The notes beneath the pieces were generated by a model. That model ran no database searches, was not told the origin of the DNA, and was given only the letters and a program-made list of their open reading frames with translations. The position numbers and the translations under genes are program-made. Below, piece by piece: positions 47,056 to 58,858 of a stretch of DNA of 64,000 nucleotides (within the stretch, counting starts at the first letter, position 1; each line of letters starts with the position of its first letter). The DNA comes from Podaxis mareebaensis (Eukaryota > Basidiomycota > Agaricomycetes > Agaricales > Agaricaceae). The DNA is taken from the NCBI GenBank assembly GCA_018524725.1, contig JAEUWP010000599.1:186001-250000 (forward strand). Direction: 5' to 3'.

Positions 47056-47235
47056 TTGGACGTCGTGCGTCGGTAGGGATTTGAGTAGGAAGAGATGGGA
47101 TTGGTCAGCTGAGGCGAGACGAGCCCTCCGGAGTCCGAGAGACCTGCCCAACGGGGATAAACATGTCGATCGCCGGGTTCTCGACAGAGCCCAGTCTGTC
47201 CACAAAATTCTGCAGCTTTCTGTTGCTCTGTCACC

Positions 47236-48883
47236 ATGCTGGCTACGTTGTGCAGGAGATCTGCACTCCAGTCTTTCCGCTCGGCTGTGCAGGTCCATGC
47301 CAAGACACTAGCCACTCGTTCAAACATTCCTACTTTGATGCGGGAACGCGTTCTGCGATGTGCTTCAACAAGCCAAGCGCACTCACCACCCTCCATCCTT
47401 TCCCGCGTTTCTGCTCTTCGTCACCGGTTCTCCTCCACCACTTCGACGGCCAGTGTCTCGGTAGACCTCTCCCCCTAAATCTTCCGAAACTTGCACCAAC
47501 GCCGATGCTGCACCCATTCTCCCTCCACCAGCCGTAGGACGCTGGCTCCTCCTTTCCTCCACGCTCGTTTTCGCCGTCATCGTTGTGGGCGGTGTGACTC
47601 GTCTCACAGAATCCGGACTTGGTGTAACGGAATGGCGTCCTATCACTGGTTTTCTTCCTCCACTCACCATGGGTGAGTGGATGGAAGAGTTTGAAAAGTA
47701 CAAGGCCACACCCGAATTCAAGCTGTACGCCCAGCCCGTTCCTCTCCCATGCCGTCCTTTAACCTAACTGTAATCCAGGCTCAACCATTCCTTTTCCCTC
47801 TCCGACTTCAAATCCATCTTCTGGGAATGGCGTCACCGTGTCCTCGGACGCATCATCGGCCTTACATTCGTCTTCCCACTCGCCTACTTTGCATACAAAC
47901 GCACCATTGCCAAGCGCCTCACGTGGTCCCTTACGGGCCTCGCGCTCCTCATCGGGCTCAAGGCGCTCTAGGCTGGCACATGGTTAAATCAGGTCTCTAG
48001 GGCGAAATCATGAACTACCGTCTCGCTGCGCATCTGGGAGCTGCATTTTTGTTGTATGTGGGAATGTTTTGGAATGGGATAGCCATTGTAAAGGATCGGA
48101 AGTACTCACAGGGCAAGGCATGGAGTGGGCTGGTTGCAAATGGGAGGGAGATGTGTGAGAGTGTGTCCAAGGTTTTGGCAGATCCGAAGGTTAGAGGGTT
48201 CAAGCGTCTTTCGTGGGGATTGACCGGCCTGGTGTTCTTAATCGCTCTTTCTAGTGCGTACACGTTCCTCCCTTTCTCTTTCAGAGGATCCCTGAACTGC
48301 TACAGGTGCTTTCGTTGCTGGCCTTGATGCGGGCTTGCTCTATAACGAATTCCCACTTATGGGCGGTCGTCTCGCGCCTCCATCCGATGAACTGTTCTCG
48401 ACGTCCTACGCCAAGAACCCAGACAAGTCCGACACATGGTGGCGCAACGTCTTTGAAAACCCAACTACCGTCCAATTCGACCACCGTGTTCTTGTAAGCC
48501 ATTTATCCAGTGTTGCCCTGACGCAAAGCTTACACCTGATGTTCTTATTCCATGTAGGCAATCACGACATATACTTCAACTCTTCTTCTCTGGCTCCGCT
48601 CACGCTCCCCGCAAATGCGCGCAGCACTCCCTCCCCTCACACGCCTAGCAATGACGGCTGCATTTGCCATGGCCAACGTCCAGGTCCTCCTCGGAATTTC
48701 TACTTTGTTGTACCTGGTCCCTGTGCCACTTGCTGCATCGCGGGTAGCGTTGCACTCTTGATGGCCATGGTCCATCTCCTCGTTACACTGCGACGACCGG
48801 GTGTTGCGGCCAGGTATTGGCGACAGTTAAAGTTGCACTCTACACAGGGTGCTAAGGTTGGTGGGTCTACTGGGCAACATTGA
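47236..48883 (+). pseudogene. cox15: Heme A synthase COX15, disrupted
   Basis: A mitochondrial-type N-terminus (MLATLCRRSALQSFRSAVQ) is followed by clear COX15 segments: VVGGVTRLTESGL, EWRHRVLGR, QGALGWHMVKSGL, NYRLAAHLG and [20 protein letters not shown]15 converts heme O to heme A in the inner mitochondrial membrane for cytochrome oxidase. The frame is broken. Around 47953-47955 one base is missing (GGG where a fourth G would restore IGAQGALGW). TAG at 47998-48000 follows KSGL. Near 48739-48741 about 7 nt are missing, shifting the frame and removing the HQ of the conserved HQAGS heme-ligand motif. An apparent break near 47471 can be explained by an intron (47418-47530). The BolA-like neighbour is intact. 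Confidence 0.75.
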
Positions 48884-49205
48884 GAGAGATTAGGGAATTG
48901 ACCACCTCTCATGATGATAGTGCTTATTTAATTGCTATATATTTGCTGGAATATCATCAACCACTTTTCTCATCATACAAGTTATTCACTCGTGGGAAAG
49001 CTGCCAGTGTAAAAAGGAACGGTAGTGTTAAAAGGACCACTAAATGACTGTATTCGTAAGCAACAGCTAAACAGAGTCGAGGACACGGTGCCTTGTGGCA
49101 CCGCTATGATCCATATCAGGTCGTGAGAAAGGTAGACTGGACGCGCGTCGCGTTCACCAATCAGTCTAACCCATCCTATAATCCTATAGTCATCCGCCAC
49201 ATACC
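48884..49205. other. COX15 3' side and RPN1 promoter
   Basis: I see no coding feature. The final 60 bp before the RPN1 ATG at 49206 contain a CCAAT-like CACCAATCAG at about 49156. Confidence 0.35.
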
Positions 49206-52200
49206 ATGTCAAAACCTCAGGAATTCACTATACAGGTTCCCTCAGAAGACCCTAAGAAGAAGGAAAAGCCTGGAGAAGAGCCCGATAAACTCGAGGGATC
49301 TTCCAGGCTGTTAGGATCCACCAAGAAGGAAGATGGAAAGGAGGGTGAAGGTGAAGAATTGGTATGTTACAATCTTGCGTACCCGTCTTGTACTCTTGGG
49401 CTGACACGCCTTACCTAGTCAGAAGAAGACCAACAGTTAAAGGGAGAACTAGAGATGTTAGTTGAGCGATTAAAGGTCTGTCAACCGCTCGTAGTCTCGA
49501 CATCTCACTGTAATGCTGAAATATGAACAGGAACCAAACACTGAACTGTATCGACCAGCTCTAGAAACCCTTCGTACACTCATCCGGACTTCTACTTCTT
49601 CTATGACATCCGTGCCAAAACCGCTCAAATTTCTACGACCCCACTACCCCGACCTCCAGGCCCTGTACGAGACATGGCCACCATCCGAGGACAAGGTAAC
49701 TTTTTACGTGTCACCGACATCTAGACGGCAGCCCTCACTCCGTTGATCTAGAGCCTATTCGCCGATATCCTTTCTGTCCTCGCGATGACGTATTCCGATA
49801 CCCAACCCCGGGGTACCCTCCGCTATCGTCTTCTTGCTGCCGCCCTTCGCCCACCTTTCTCTCCTCTTGCTGACCCGGGCTCGTGGGGCCATGAATATGT
49901 CCGACATCTTGCCGCAGAACTTGGTGAAGAATACAATCTACGCGAGGAAGAGGCTGCCGGAATCAGTGGTGCCCCCGAACATCCTCCTCTCCCTGGCTCT
50001 TTTGACGACCTACGTGCATTGGCCAAGGACTGTGCTGTATTCTTGCTAAATCACAACGCGGAACCGGATGCAGTGGACCTTTTGGAGGAGTTGGAGATTG
50101 TAGACGAGATTGTGGGACTTGTGGATGAAAATAACTTCAATAGAGTGTGCCAATATATGATTCGGTTCGTCCCTACAATGCAATCCCACACATTATCAAA
50201 CTCACTTCTGTTTTTATCGCCTAGATGTGTCAATCTCCTTCCCCCTCCTGACGACGTCAACTTCTTGACCACAGCACATGCGATATATGTCCAGTACCGC
50301 AAGTTCCCTGAAGCCCTTGCACTCTCAATCCGACTTGCAAACCCCGATATGATTCGGGAGGACTTTAACGCGCCTGGCAATCCGTACGCTCGCTCTTATG
50401 TATTAAATTCCTTAATTAATGTGCTCCATTCTATCAGATTGATGAAACGTCAACTAGCTTTCTTGATCGCTCGTGCCCAAATTCCCCTAGAATGGCTACA
50501 CCCTATTGAAGACTCCGATACCGAAGAAATGATCGAAGAATTCCCTGAAGACCTAATTGAATGCCTGAGTAACGCTCATCTCAGTATGCACTTCCGGGAC
50601 TTTGGCAAAGAATTGGGAGTACTGGAGCCCAAATCTCTAGAGGACGTTTACAAATCGCATCTAGAAAACACAAGCACGTCTATTTACGCAGCGTCTATCT
50701 GAGTTTGTGTTGATGTAACTATCCTAGGACCGGGTGTCACAGCAAACATCGACTCGGCACGGGCCAACTTGGCTGGCACCTTCGTAAATGCCTTCGTGAA
50801 TGCTGGTTTTGGTAATGATAAGCTATTGGTGGAGGCCGATGAGGGTAACAGCTGGATATACAAGAACAAGGATCACGGTATGATTCCTTCTTCAAGGGTC
50901 GCAACGTCTATCTTAATGTTGGTCCGCAGGTATGCTAAGCGCTACTGCATCTTTGGGCTTGAGCTTGCTTTGGGATACCGACATTGGTCTTTCACATGTG
51001 GACAAGTACACCTATTCATCAGAAGAAAACATCAAGGTATCGCGAGCTTTGTTCATGACTTGTGGCCTCACTAGCGTGATCTAACTTTTTTGTTCTCTCA
51101 GGCAGGAGCTCTTCTCGCTACTGGCATACTCAATACCGGAGTCCGAACTGAGGCGGACGCCGCGTTAGCACTTCTCGGCGAGTACACGGAGAACAAATCT
51201 GTTCCCTTGAAGAGTGCCGCTTTCATTGGTCTCGGTCTGGCATACTGCGGCTCGCATCGTGAAGACATCATTCCTTATATTCTACCACACGTTTCCGATG
51301 ACTCCGTGACTATGGAGATCTCATCTTTGGCTGCATTGTCGCTCGGGTTCATCTTTGTGGGAAGCAAAAATGGTGACGTTTCCACGACTATGTTGCAGAC
51401 ATTGTTGGAGAAGCACGAAGCTGGGGATAAGGGGTTAGATGAAAAATGGGCCAAGTTCTTCGTACTTGGTTTGGCTTTGCTTTACCTTGGTGGGTCCTTG
51501 TTTACCTCTGGTTATTACATACTTAAATTAGTTGATAGGCTCACAAGAAGAGTCTGACGCCACAATTGAATTTTTGAAGGCGATCGACCACCCAATCTCT
51601 AAAACCGCTCAGGTTCTCGTCGAGGCGTGTGCGTATGCTGGTACAGGAAATGTATTAAAGATTCAAGCAATGTTACACCATTGTGACGACCATATCGGTG
51701 TTTCGGCGGAAGGTGGAAAGGAAGAGAAGGATGAAAAGGTGGACGACACATTCCAGGCCTTTGCTGTTCTCGCCATCTCCTTGATTGCCATGGGCGAAGA
51801 AATTGGTGCCGAGATGGCACTACGCCAATTCAATCACCTTGTGAGCTTCCTTGCCTTCTTATCTGACCACCTCTAATTTTTGTCTAAAAATAGATGCATT
51901 ATGGTGAACCGGTCATCCGGAAGGCTGTTCCCCTCGCCATTGCGCTCATCAGCGCGTCAAACCCACAGCTTCCTCTTCTTGACACACTATCGAAGTATAG
52001 TCACGATAACGATCTTGGCGTTGCTCTCAACGCAATTTTCGCCATGGGCATCATTGGTGCCGGTACCAATAATGCTCGGCTAGCACAGATGCTCAGACAG
52101 CTGGCTGGTTATTACCAAAAAGAGCCTGATTGCTTGTTTATGGTCCGCGTTGCACAGGGATTGGTGCATATGGGCAAGGGCACGATTGGTATTAACCCCT

Positions 52201-52662
52201 TCTTCTGTGATCGGGAGATCATGAGCAAACCCGCTGTGGCCGGCTTGTTGGGCGTCTTAACGGCATTTTTGGACGCCAAAGCATGTGGGTATCTTGCCAA
52301 TCCCTATGATGCAATTGTTCGCCACTGACGTTTCGGCCGCAGTTATTCTTGACAAGTACCACTGGATGTTTTTCTTCCTCGTACCTGCCATGTATCCACG
52401 GTTCTTGATTACCCTCGATGAGGATCTGCGGAGTATTCCAGTCACCGTTCGAGTCGGACAGGCTGTGGACGTCGTCGGGCAGGCAGGCAAGCCGAGAACG
52501 ATATCAGGGTTCCAGACACACCAAACGCCTGTCCGGCTGGGAACGACAGAGCGGGCTGAGTTGGCTACAGAAGAGTATATTTCGTTTGGGCATGTAATGG
52601 AGGGTTTCGTGATTTTGCAGAAGAATCCGGGGTGGGAGAAAGAGGACAAGATGGATGTGTAG
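49206..52662 (+). CDS. rpn1: 26S proteasome regulatory subunit RPN1 (PSMD2)
   Basis: A 12-exon model gives 947 residues: 49206-49361, 49419-49475, 49531-49695, 49752-50164, 50225-50383, 50438-50673, 50728-50877, 50930-51036, 51102-51489, 51539-51840, 51894-52284, 52343-52662. It has a Lys/Glu-rich N-terminus, then [63 protein letters not shown] and the PC repeats ([40 protein letters not shown]), ending [22 protein letters not shown]1 is the 19S base scaffold that docks ubiquitin shuttle factors and Ubp6. The 50674-50727 intron has an apparent GC donor (ACAA|GCACGT); only this junction restores [17 protein letters not shown]. Confidence 0.95.
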
Positions 52663-52978
52663 GATTATTTGTAATGATTCCGCGTAGTAGATTCGAATTT
52701 CAATACCAAGTTCCTGCTGAAGTGAATAGAGGGATGGCCCAAACACAGCATCATGTCAGATAAAACATCATATCTCGATACTATTACAAACGATCTTGCT
52801 TTTTTATATATGGCAATAATAACGCGCGTAGTACTCTGGACAACCTCCGCCATATCCTAGAAGTACCACCGGCGAGGACCACGGTTTAATACCCAGTCTA
52901 ACGGAAAGACATTGGGAGGCACTCACCAAATTGAAGTTAGGAGGATATATCCTATGAACACCCACCATGATGGATGTC
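52663..52978. other. Convergent 3' spacer
   Basis: This is the 3' side of RPN1 and of the small minus-strand gene. The open frame 52804-53016 on the minus strand lies downstream of the stop at 52979 and has no motifs. Confidence 0.35.
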
Positions 52979-53321
52979 TCATTTTGGAACGGATTGGTGG
53001 CGTTTTTGGGTGTCACCGGGGAGGGCGATCGTCACCCTGCCGCCGCTGACAGCGCAAGAATGATCATTGACGGTCATCGTCACTGAACCTCCAATGTGGA
53101 AGTATTGACCACCCATGATGACATTGTTCCTCGCCCCACGGCTGAGAAACTCAGGAAGAGAGGGCAGCATCTGATTGTTGGCAACGACGTTAGCGGATTT
53201 AGTTTCAAGCGATGGCCGTACTGCTTACAGGATCATTGAGCGAGGACTCGGAAGGTTGCGGCGTGGAGGGTTGGCTAGCAGTTTGTGGGTTCTCAAGGGG
53301 AGGGGTGGTAGTGGTAGACAT
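52979..53321 (-). CDS. Small uncharacterised protein (94 aa)
   Basis: Model complement(join(52979..53170, 53229..53321)) gives 94 residues. The first exon is Thr/Pro/Ser-rich (MSTTTTPPLENPQTASQPST) and ends at a GTAAGC donor; the second follows a CAATCAG acceptor and reads MLPSLPEFLSRGARNNVIMG, then GGSVTMTVNDHSCAVSGGRV. I recognise no family. Splice signals are good and the frame closes, but the protein is short, so the call is moderate. Confidence 0.45.
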
Positions 53322-56300
53322 AACTAGAGTTCAAGACGTTGTCAAGTCGTTTGTAGTGTGATAGACAGGAATTAGACAGCGTCAAGTATTTAAACGTTAG
53401 TGCACGTAGTCTAGCAAGGTCGTGTTTGTCATCCTCATTGAGAATGAAGAGGGGAGGCGTCATGGTGGCTGAACGCGTGAAACGCGATAAGATCATGCAC
53501 CCTCTGAGGCACCAGATTTGTGGTCACCGTTCAAGTACCAGCCAGTGCCAGTTACAGCCCATCCCCGAAACAGAATGCTGGATTAACGGATCGCCGATTG
53601 TTGGTGCAAATGGCTGGGTCGGTTACATCCGACCTGCTGTGTAACCACCTTAAGCGCCTTCGGAAGAAGTTACGAACGGGAGAAGGTACTTTTGAGACGG
53701 CTTAGGCTAAAGAAGCCAGTCTAACGCTGGGTTCAATTTTCTTCAGCACGTACCGAATGCAAAACGCGGTCTTCATTTGGATTTGCTTAGTCTGAGCGTC
53801 AAGCGGCTATTCGCTATTCGCTCGTGTTTTGACAAAGGAGGGAGGAAATAAAGGAAGGGGGGACAACTAAGCTTGTTACCTTGAATATTCAACTTCACCC
53901 TGTACTTTCAGTATTTCACCACCCTCCCTTCCTCGTCCCGACTATCGTAGCTTCTGGAAAATGGATGACGTCAGACGAAGTCAGGGTCGCACAATAAGTT
54001 CAAGTGCTCGGCAGCCCATCATCCCCGGTCTCACTATCCCCAGGCTTGGAGGCGATTTACAATCGGCGAGTGGGTACAAAAACTGACAATTTCGCTCAGG
54101 AATAATCACGATCATAAGTCTCATTGAGGATATTCAGGAAATTGGTAGTGCCAACCTTCTTTTATCGCCGATGTGATATAGGCTCCGCGATGCTCCAGAG
54201 TTAGCAGTGGGGTTTGAGTGTGTAGATTTTCATTGTGCTGTAACGAGTATTGCTTCGGTTTCCTCGCTGCGAACGCAAGCAAGTCATGGCAAGAGGTTGG
54301 GTTCTTACTGATTCATTCAAACCCAATGCAGCGGAGACTTCATCATGAGGATACATATTGATGAGGAAACACGAGGATACATGTTGAAAGCTCTAGATAA
54401 TTTGTTGGTATGATTGAATGCGGAAAGACGGCGTTTAGTCCTTTGTAGTTATAAACCTTTCGGGAGGTTCATGTTGTGCACGGCTCGGATCTCATGCTCG
54501 AACGTGCTTCTTCCCGGTGGACGCATAGGCTAGTGGAGTTGTACTCAAGTCACGGCCTCTCCGCGATCAAGAAGATAGCCATCCCCGAGGTTTTCTGTGC
54601 CGAACACTTCTCCCAAGTCTGTCAGTTTGGCTTCGAGTTAGAGGGCAGATCTCGGGCAAAACGGACTCAGCCACTCAGTGTACCCGAGTGTACCTGCCTG
54701 AGTGCTTACAATAGTCTTTCGATACACGCGCTCCGTAAGAAGTTGCTGTACCTTTGTCAACACTTGCCGTATTTAGGCATCATTGACACACTAACTAAGG
54801 AGAATAAGGAAAAATGAGGAATAGAGGTTATACACACAGGTATGAATAGGTAGGCAGTATCAATGGCTGAAAGAAACTAAGTGCATGTGCGCGTCTATCT
54901 GCTAACGCGGTCTATAAAATATCGCAGAACGAGTCGTAACCCACGCGGTGGGCGCGACGTGATGGAGAGAAAGTCAGCGAATTCCCCAGAACGGCTCCAA
55001 AAGAGAGAGTGGATTTATGTTGAGGATAAACCCGAGTAGCTTTCGAAAGGTGACTGATGCATAACGTAAAAAGGAGGCAAAGGATCTCGTAAGGCGGTGG
55101 CCAAGTAGTTGATCATCCCAACTTCTTAACAATGATGAGCGCCTTGTTCCTCGAAAAATATCCTCCGGAAGCTAGGGACATCTAAAAACAACATCGGGGT
55201 GCTCGCTTCCCAGCCGCAAACCGACTTTTCCGGGGATCATTTGGAGCAGGGGCGCTCAGTGGCTCATTCCGTCTCTGGCAATCCCGCGAGAACTATCAAC
55301 GACTATTACCATCAATGGCCCCCCAGCATAAATAAACAGTTGTTCACAATGACATTATAATTTGTTCAGCTAGAGAGCCGGCGGAAAAGAAATCCCATCC
55401 ATTTGCAGAGGGTGAGCCTAGTGTCTATCCTCTGCCAGTCCAGGCTGTGTATTGATAAATTAACTCATGAGGCCATCGGTGACTTCACATCGGGGGTAGG
55501 CCGGCGAGTTTGATACCTGGGCATCGGAAAGATGTCCTCCGTGCTCTGCTCCCTCTGCCGCGGGGCAATCACGTATGGAGGGGTGTGGAGATGGGTCGGA
55601 AGACATGTGTAGCGTCAACTGAACAGCTATACAACGGAAAGTGTGCCGGTAGTAACGTAAATTTTTGCGTCATCTCCCCATTTCTACTCGTAGAGCAAGA
55701 TGAATCATGATGGATGATGCATGGATACCAACTTCATGCACGGTGAGTGATCGGGACTCCCCACGTCACACCACAACCCACCCAGACCGGGGGCATACTG
55801 GGCACCAAATGGGCTTCTATCCGAGCAGGAGTAGACATGTAGCAAGTAATTATCTATTAATTGAAACCATTATCCCATTTCCTGAGCCATTGCTGAAAAA
55901 ACCTCCCAGGCATTGGCCAAGGGGTGGTGAGGAGTGCCAATCATTTGCTACGTAGTCATAGCTTTAGTGCGAAAATCTTCACCAAGACGGATTTCTTCAC
56001 GTTTTCCAACTTCTTCAAGATTATTGCACATTTCAGCTTATGCCTCGCCTGGAATGTGGATCAGACGCGACTCTTTGTTAAACAAAAATGGACGGCGGGG
56101 TGCATCATCAAGAATATGCCCGGAGAGCATGGCCTCTTCGGTTTGCTTTCGTACTTTGTGATTGTTCCGTATTCACTGATATTCAAGATACACTTCTAAC
56201 ACCATATTGCATTGTAATGCATGCTTACCGGCATCTATTGTCAGTGGGGAGTCCCGATCACTCGCGTGAAATTGAACCATGGACTACATGGACTTCTCAT

Positions 56301-56651
56301 GCACGGTGCTCTTTCCCCCATGAATAGGTCGGCCGATAAGATACGCCATTGATTGCAGAGTTGCGCAGTGAATGAAATTTCGTTCAGTTTGGAATAGAAC
56401 GGTCCGTCCAACCCGTCCACAATGCTGGATACTGGGGAATTTTGGTCTTATGACGTATTTCTTGTAAGACATAAAACATATGCAAGAAGCAAACAAACCG
56501 TGCCAGGGCTCAGGGCTACCGGTTGTTATTGTGGTGATCTGCGCTAGGGTACTGAACGATAAATTGCACCAGTTCATCGGTACCTGCAACGCTCGCGGTA
56601 ACATCCGACCGGACCAGGTTCCCACGTTTAAGTAGCTCCGAGTTGTTGATA
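53322..56651. other. Long gene-poor stretch
   Basis: No recognisable gene occurs in 3.3 kb. A pyrimidine-rich leader precedes ATG 53961 with a 42-codon frame (MDDVRRSQGRTISSS) that could be a first exon, but no continuation was found. Open frames at 54476-54817 and 55924-56199 lack motifs. A 20-21 bp inverted repeat links 55743-55764 with 56244-56265. Possible decayed mobile DNA. Confidence 0.35.
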
Positions 56652-57407
56652 CAGTCGTCTCTCTCTTAACTGATAGGTCTCCGTGGACACCCTGAGCTAT
56701 CAGTTACGACAGGGTATTGGTTTTGAAAGTAGACCATGTATTACGTAATACTCTCTAGCCTAATAGACATCGATGGTTAACAGTGCGAACAACAGTTATT
56801 TATGACGAAAGAAATCTGTAATGTGAGTGACTTCCAATTCTGCCTCTCCCGATTTATCTATTTCCTTCTCATCACCCAGAGATAGTACCAGCATATCAAT
56901 GACATGATGCTCCTGGACAAGGTTGGCCTTATTGTCCAACCATTCCTCATCCTCTAGTGAGATGGATTGCTTCTTAGCCAACAGGCCCTCAAGGTGAGTT
57001 TTCTTCAATTGAATTTGTTTTGTCAAAAAGTGGAGGCCTTTTTGTAAAGTTGCGAGAGGACTGTGGGTGTAGCCACTGGGGAAAATGCTACAGCTTGACA
57101 ATAAAATTTTCTTAATAGATGTTTTCACTTTCTGGTCACTCTGAGCACCCAAGCAACAAATTAGGAGACCCGAAAGCAGTCTCAGCTGGGCTCATCAAAT
57201 GAAATCAGCCCACACTCAGCCAGCGCTATGAAGTGCTATCTTGGTGCTATCAGTTTTGTACCCTCATGAGACCTATCAGTTATTAGGTATGACAAAGTAT
57301 CAGATATGGGGTCCAAATCCCCACCTACCAACTCCATTGCCACCTCTATCTATCAGTTAGGACAGAGTATCAGTTTTGACAGCTATCAATTATAAGAGAG
57401 TCGACTG
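56652..57407 (-). mobile_element. Pogo/Tc1-mariner-like DNA transposon, internally deleted
   Basis: The ends are inverted: CAGTCGTCTCTCTCTTA at 56652 and CAGTCGACTCTCTTATAA read on the minus strand from 57407. Each end is flanked by the dinucleotide TA (56650-56651 and 57408-57409), the target duplication of Tc1/mariner elements. Subterminal copies of TATCAGTT recur at both ends (for example 56698, 57247, 57273, 57351, 57370), and TAACTGATAGGTCTC at 56667 has an exact inverted partner at 57268. Only 756 bp remain, too short for a full transposase. Confidence 0.7.
56796..57152 (-). CDS. Transposon-internal ORF, possible transposase C-terminus
   Basis: 118 residues, rich in Leu, Lys and Glu (GLHFLTKQIQLKKTHLEGLL) and ending EVTHITDFFRHK. 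It lies entirely inside the TA-flanked pogo-like element, so it is probably a remnant of its transposase C-terminal region. There is no DDE triad in this part and I do not recognise a domain. Whether it is expressed is unknown. Confidence 0.4.
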   Translation of the reverse strand: MGAQSDQKVKTSIKKILLSSCSIFPSGYTHSPLATLQKGLHFLTKQIQLKKTHLEGLLAKKQSISLEDEEWLDNKANLVQEHHVIDMLVLSLGDEKEIDKSGEAELEVTHITDFFRHK

Positions 57408-57409
57408 TA

Positions 57410-57792
57410 CATTCCATACTTTCATTAAACATTCAATTGGTGCCTTGTCATTGCTTTTTTGCTGTTTTCTTTTTCTACATTCGTGTCTTTCACATTACTC
57501 TGAGCAGAAGAGTAGGGGTGCTCTTGCACAGCTGTTACAACCTTTGTATGAACTCAGGTTGCAACTAGGCAAAGACTTGAGGATGAGCAAAGGGGAAAGA
57601 ACTAGTTGGTAAAGCATAGGGAATACAGGTGCTCTACCTAGGGTTTATATACTGTGAGAGGAGTAGCTAAGAATAGATGAAACAGAGGGATGAGTCAGTG
57701 GATGACTAAGGCAAGATGTGATAAGGGGCTGAAACATAAGGTGAAACGGTGCACTGAGTAAGTGTGTACTAAATATAGCTGAGACCATAACA
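57410..57792 (-). repeat. Probable 3' LTR of the gypsy element
   Basis: On the minus strand a purine tract (AGGAGGAGGG, about 57796-57806) is followed by TGTTATGG at 57792, a typical polypurine tract and LTR start. Within it a TATATAAA box reads on the minus strand at about 57644-57652. The distal end is not resolved because the pogo-like element abuts it; no 5' LTR partner is in the window, so the boundary cannot be checked here. Confidence 0.5.
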
Positions 57793-57827
57793 TCACCCTC
57801 CTCCTAAGGTGTCATGACCACATGAAA

Positions 57828-58772
57828 CTAATGTAAAGGTCTGTGTAGGGTACAGCATACTGGAAAGGTGAAACATGCAAGGAAATTCTGGGCTTCTTTG
57901 AATGTTGGGGGTTCCCATAGTCAGTGAGTGATGTAACAGGCAACGTCCTTCTTGTTGGGGCTGATGAAGAACTGGTTGGTGGGCTTCTTCCATGCAATGA
58001 AGAAGGGTGCATGGTCAGGTCCTCTGCTGTACATGGGGATCATGGTGCCACAGTAGGTGGCACTGGTGTTGCTGTGATCTTCGATGAGGACTTGTAATAT
58101 CTTCTTCCAGTATTCTTCATCTTTCTCACTGTCTTTCTTCAAGGTCTTGAATGGTACCAGGGGTTCACATTTCTCAACTTTGGCAGGTCCCATACATTCA
58201 GGGGTGAGGAACTTGATGAGGTGCATGGCCTCTTCTTTAACAGTGGGGATTTCATCATCTGACTCTGGGTCAGTTAGGGGATAGTGTTGTGAGGCAGGTC
58301 ATGGAGTTGGGTGATCATGAGGGAAGGGGTCCTTTCCTTGGGTGAGTGCCACAAGGCAAGATACGAGGTTCTCCTTTTCTTCATCATCGGTTATACCCAA
58401 CTTGGAGAGCTGTTCTGCCACCATAACTAAGATGCTTGTGAACTGGTTGCTTGTGTTGGATATGAGGTATTCATTGGCATCGTGGAGGATGATGTGGATG
58501 TGCTGGTTCATCTGGGTGGTTTGTCCTGACCCCTTGGCTGAGTTGTGCACTTGTGGGATGGTGGCTTGGACTGCTTCAGTGAATAGTTGGACTGCTTCTT
58601 GTACTTTGGTGTACACTTGTCAGAGGCAGACAATGTCTTGTGCTAGTTGTATGTGTTCTTTGAATCACTTGGTTGGGTTGTTGTTTGTGAGTTGTTGTTT
58701 GATGTCAGCGATGAGGGTGTCAGTAGGGGGAGTGGTAGGGACGAATGTCTGGGTGCTCTGGTCTGCATCCAT
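57828..58772 (-). pseudogene. Additional ORF downstream of gypsy pol
   Basis: Starting at ATG 58772 (MDADQSTQTFVPTTPPTDTL) the frame runs to TAG at 57828-57830, about 314 codons, interrupted only by TGA codons (K-stop-FKEH, L-stop-QVYTK, TP-stop-PAS and TH-stop-LWEPP). It contains an amphipathic helical part (VQLFTEAVQATIPQVHNSAK, LVMVAEQLSKLG-like) and a basic C-terminal half (TYCGTMIPMYSRGPDHAPFF). No transmembrane segment of the kind expected for an envelope protein is evident. It lies between the chromodomain end of pol and the polypurine tract, so it belongs to the element. Function unknown. Confidence 0.6.
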
Positions 58773-58858
58773 GTCTGTATTTTGAATTTGCTTGGGATGT
58801 TGTGATGCTATAACTGTTGATTACCCCCCCTCTTTATAGGTTTTGCTCCAGGAAACCT

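Noticed and set aside
47418..47530. First frame break in COX15 near the C run at 47471
   Set aside because: An intron with a GTCACC donor and CCACCAG acceptor joins the frames, so this is not counted as a lesion.
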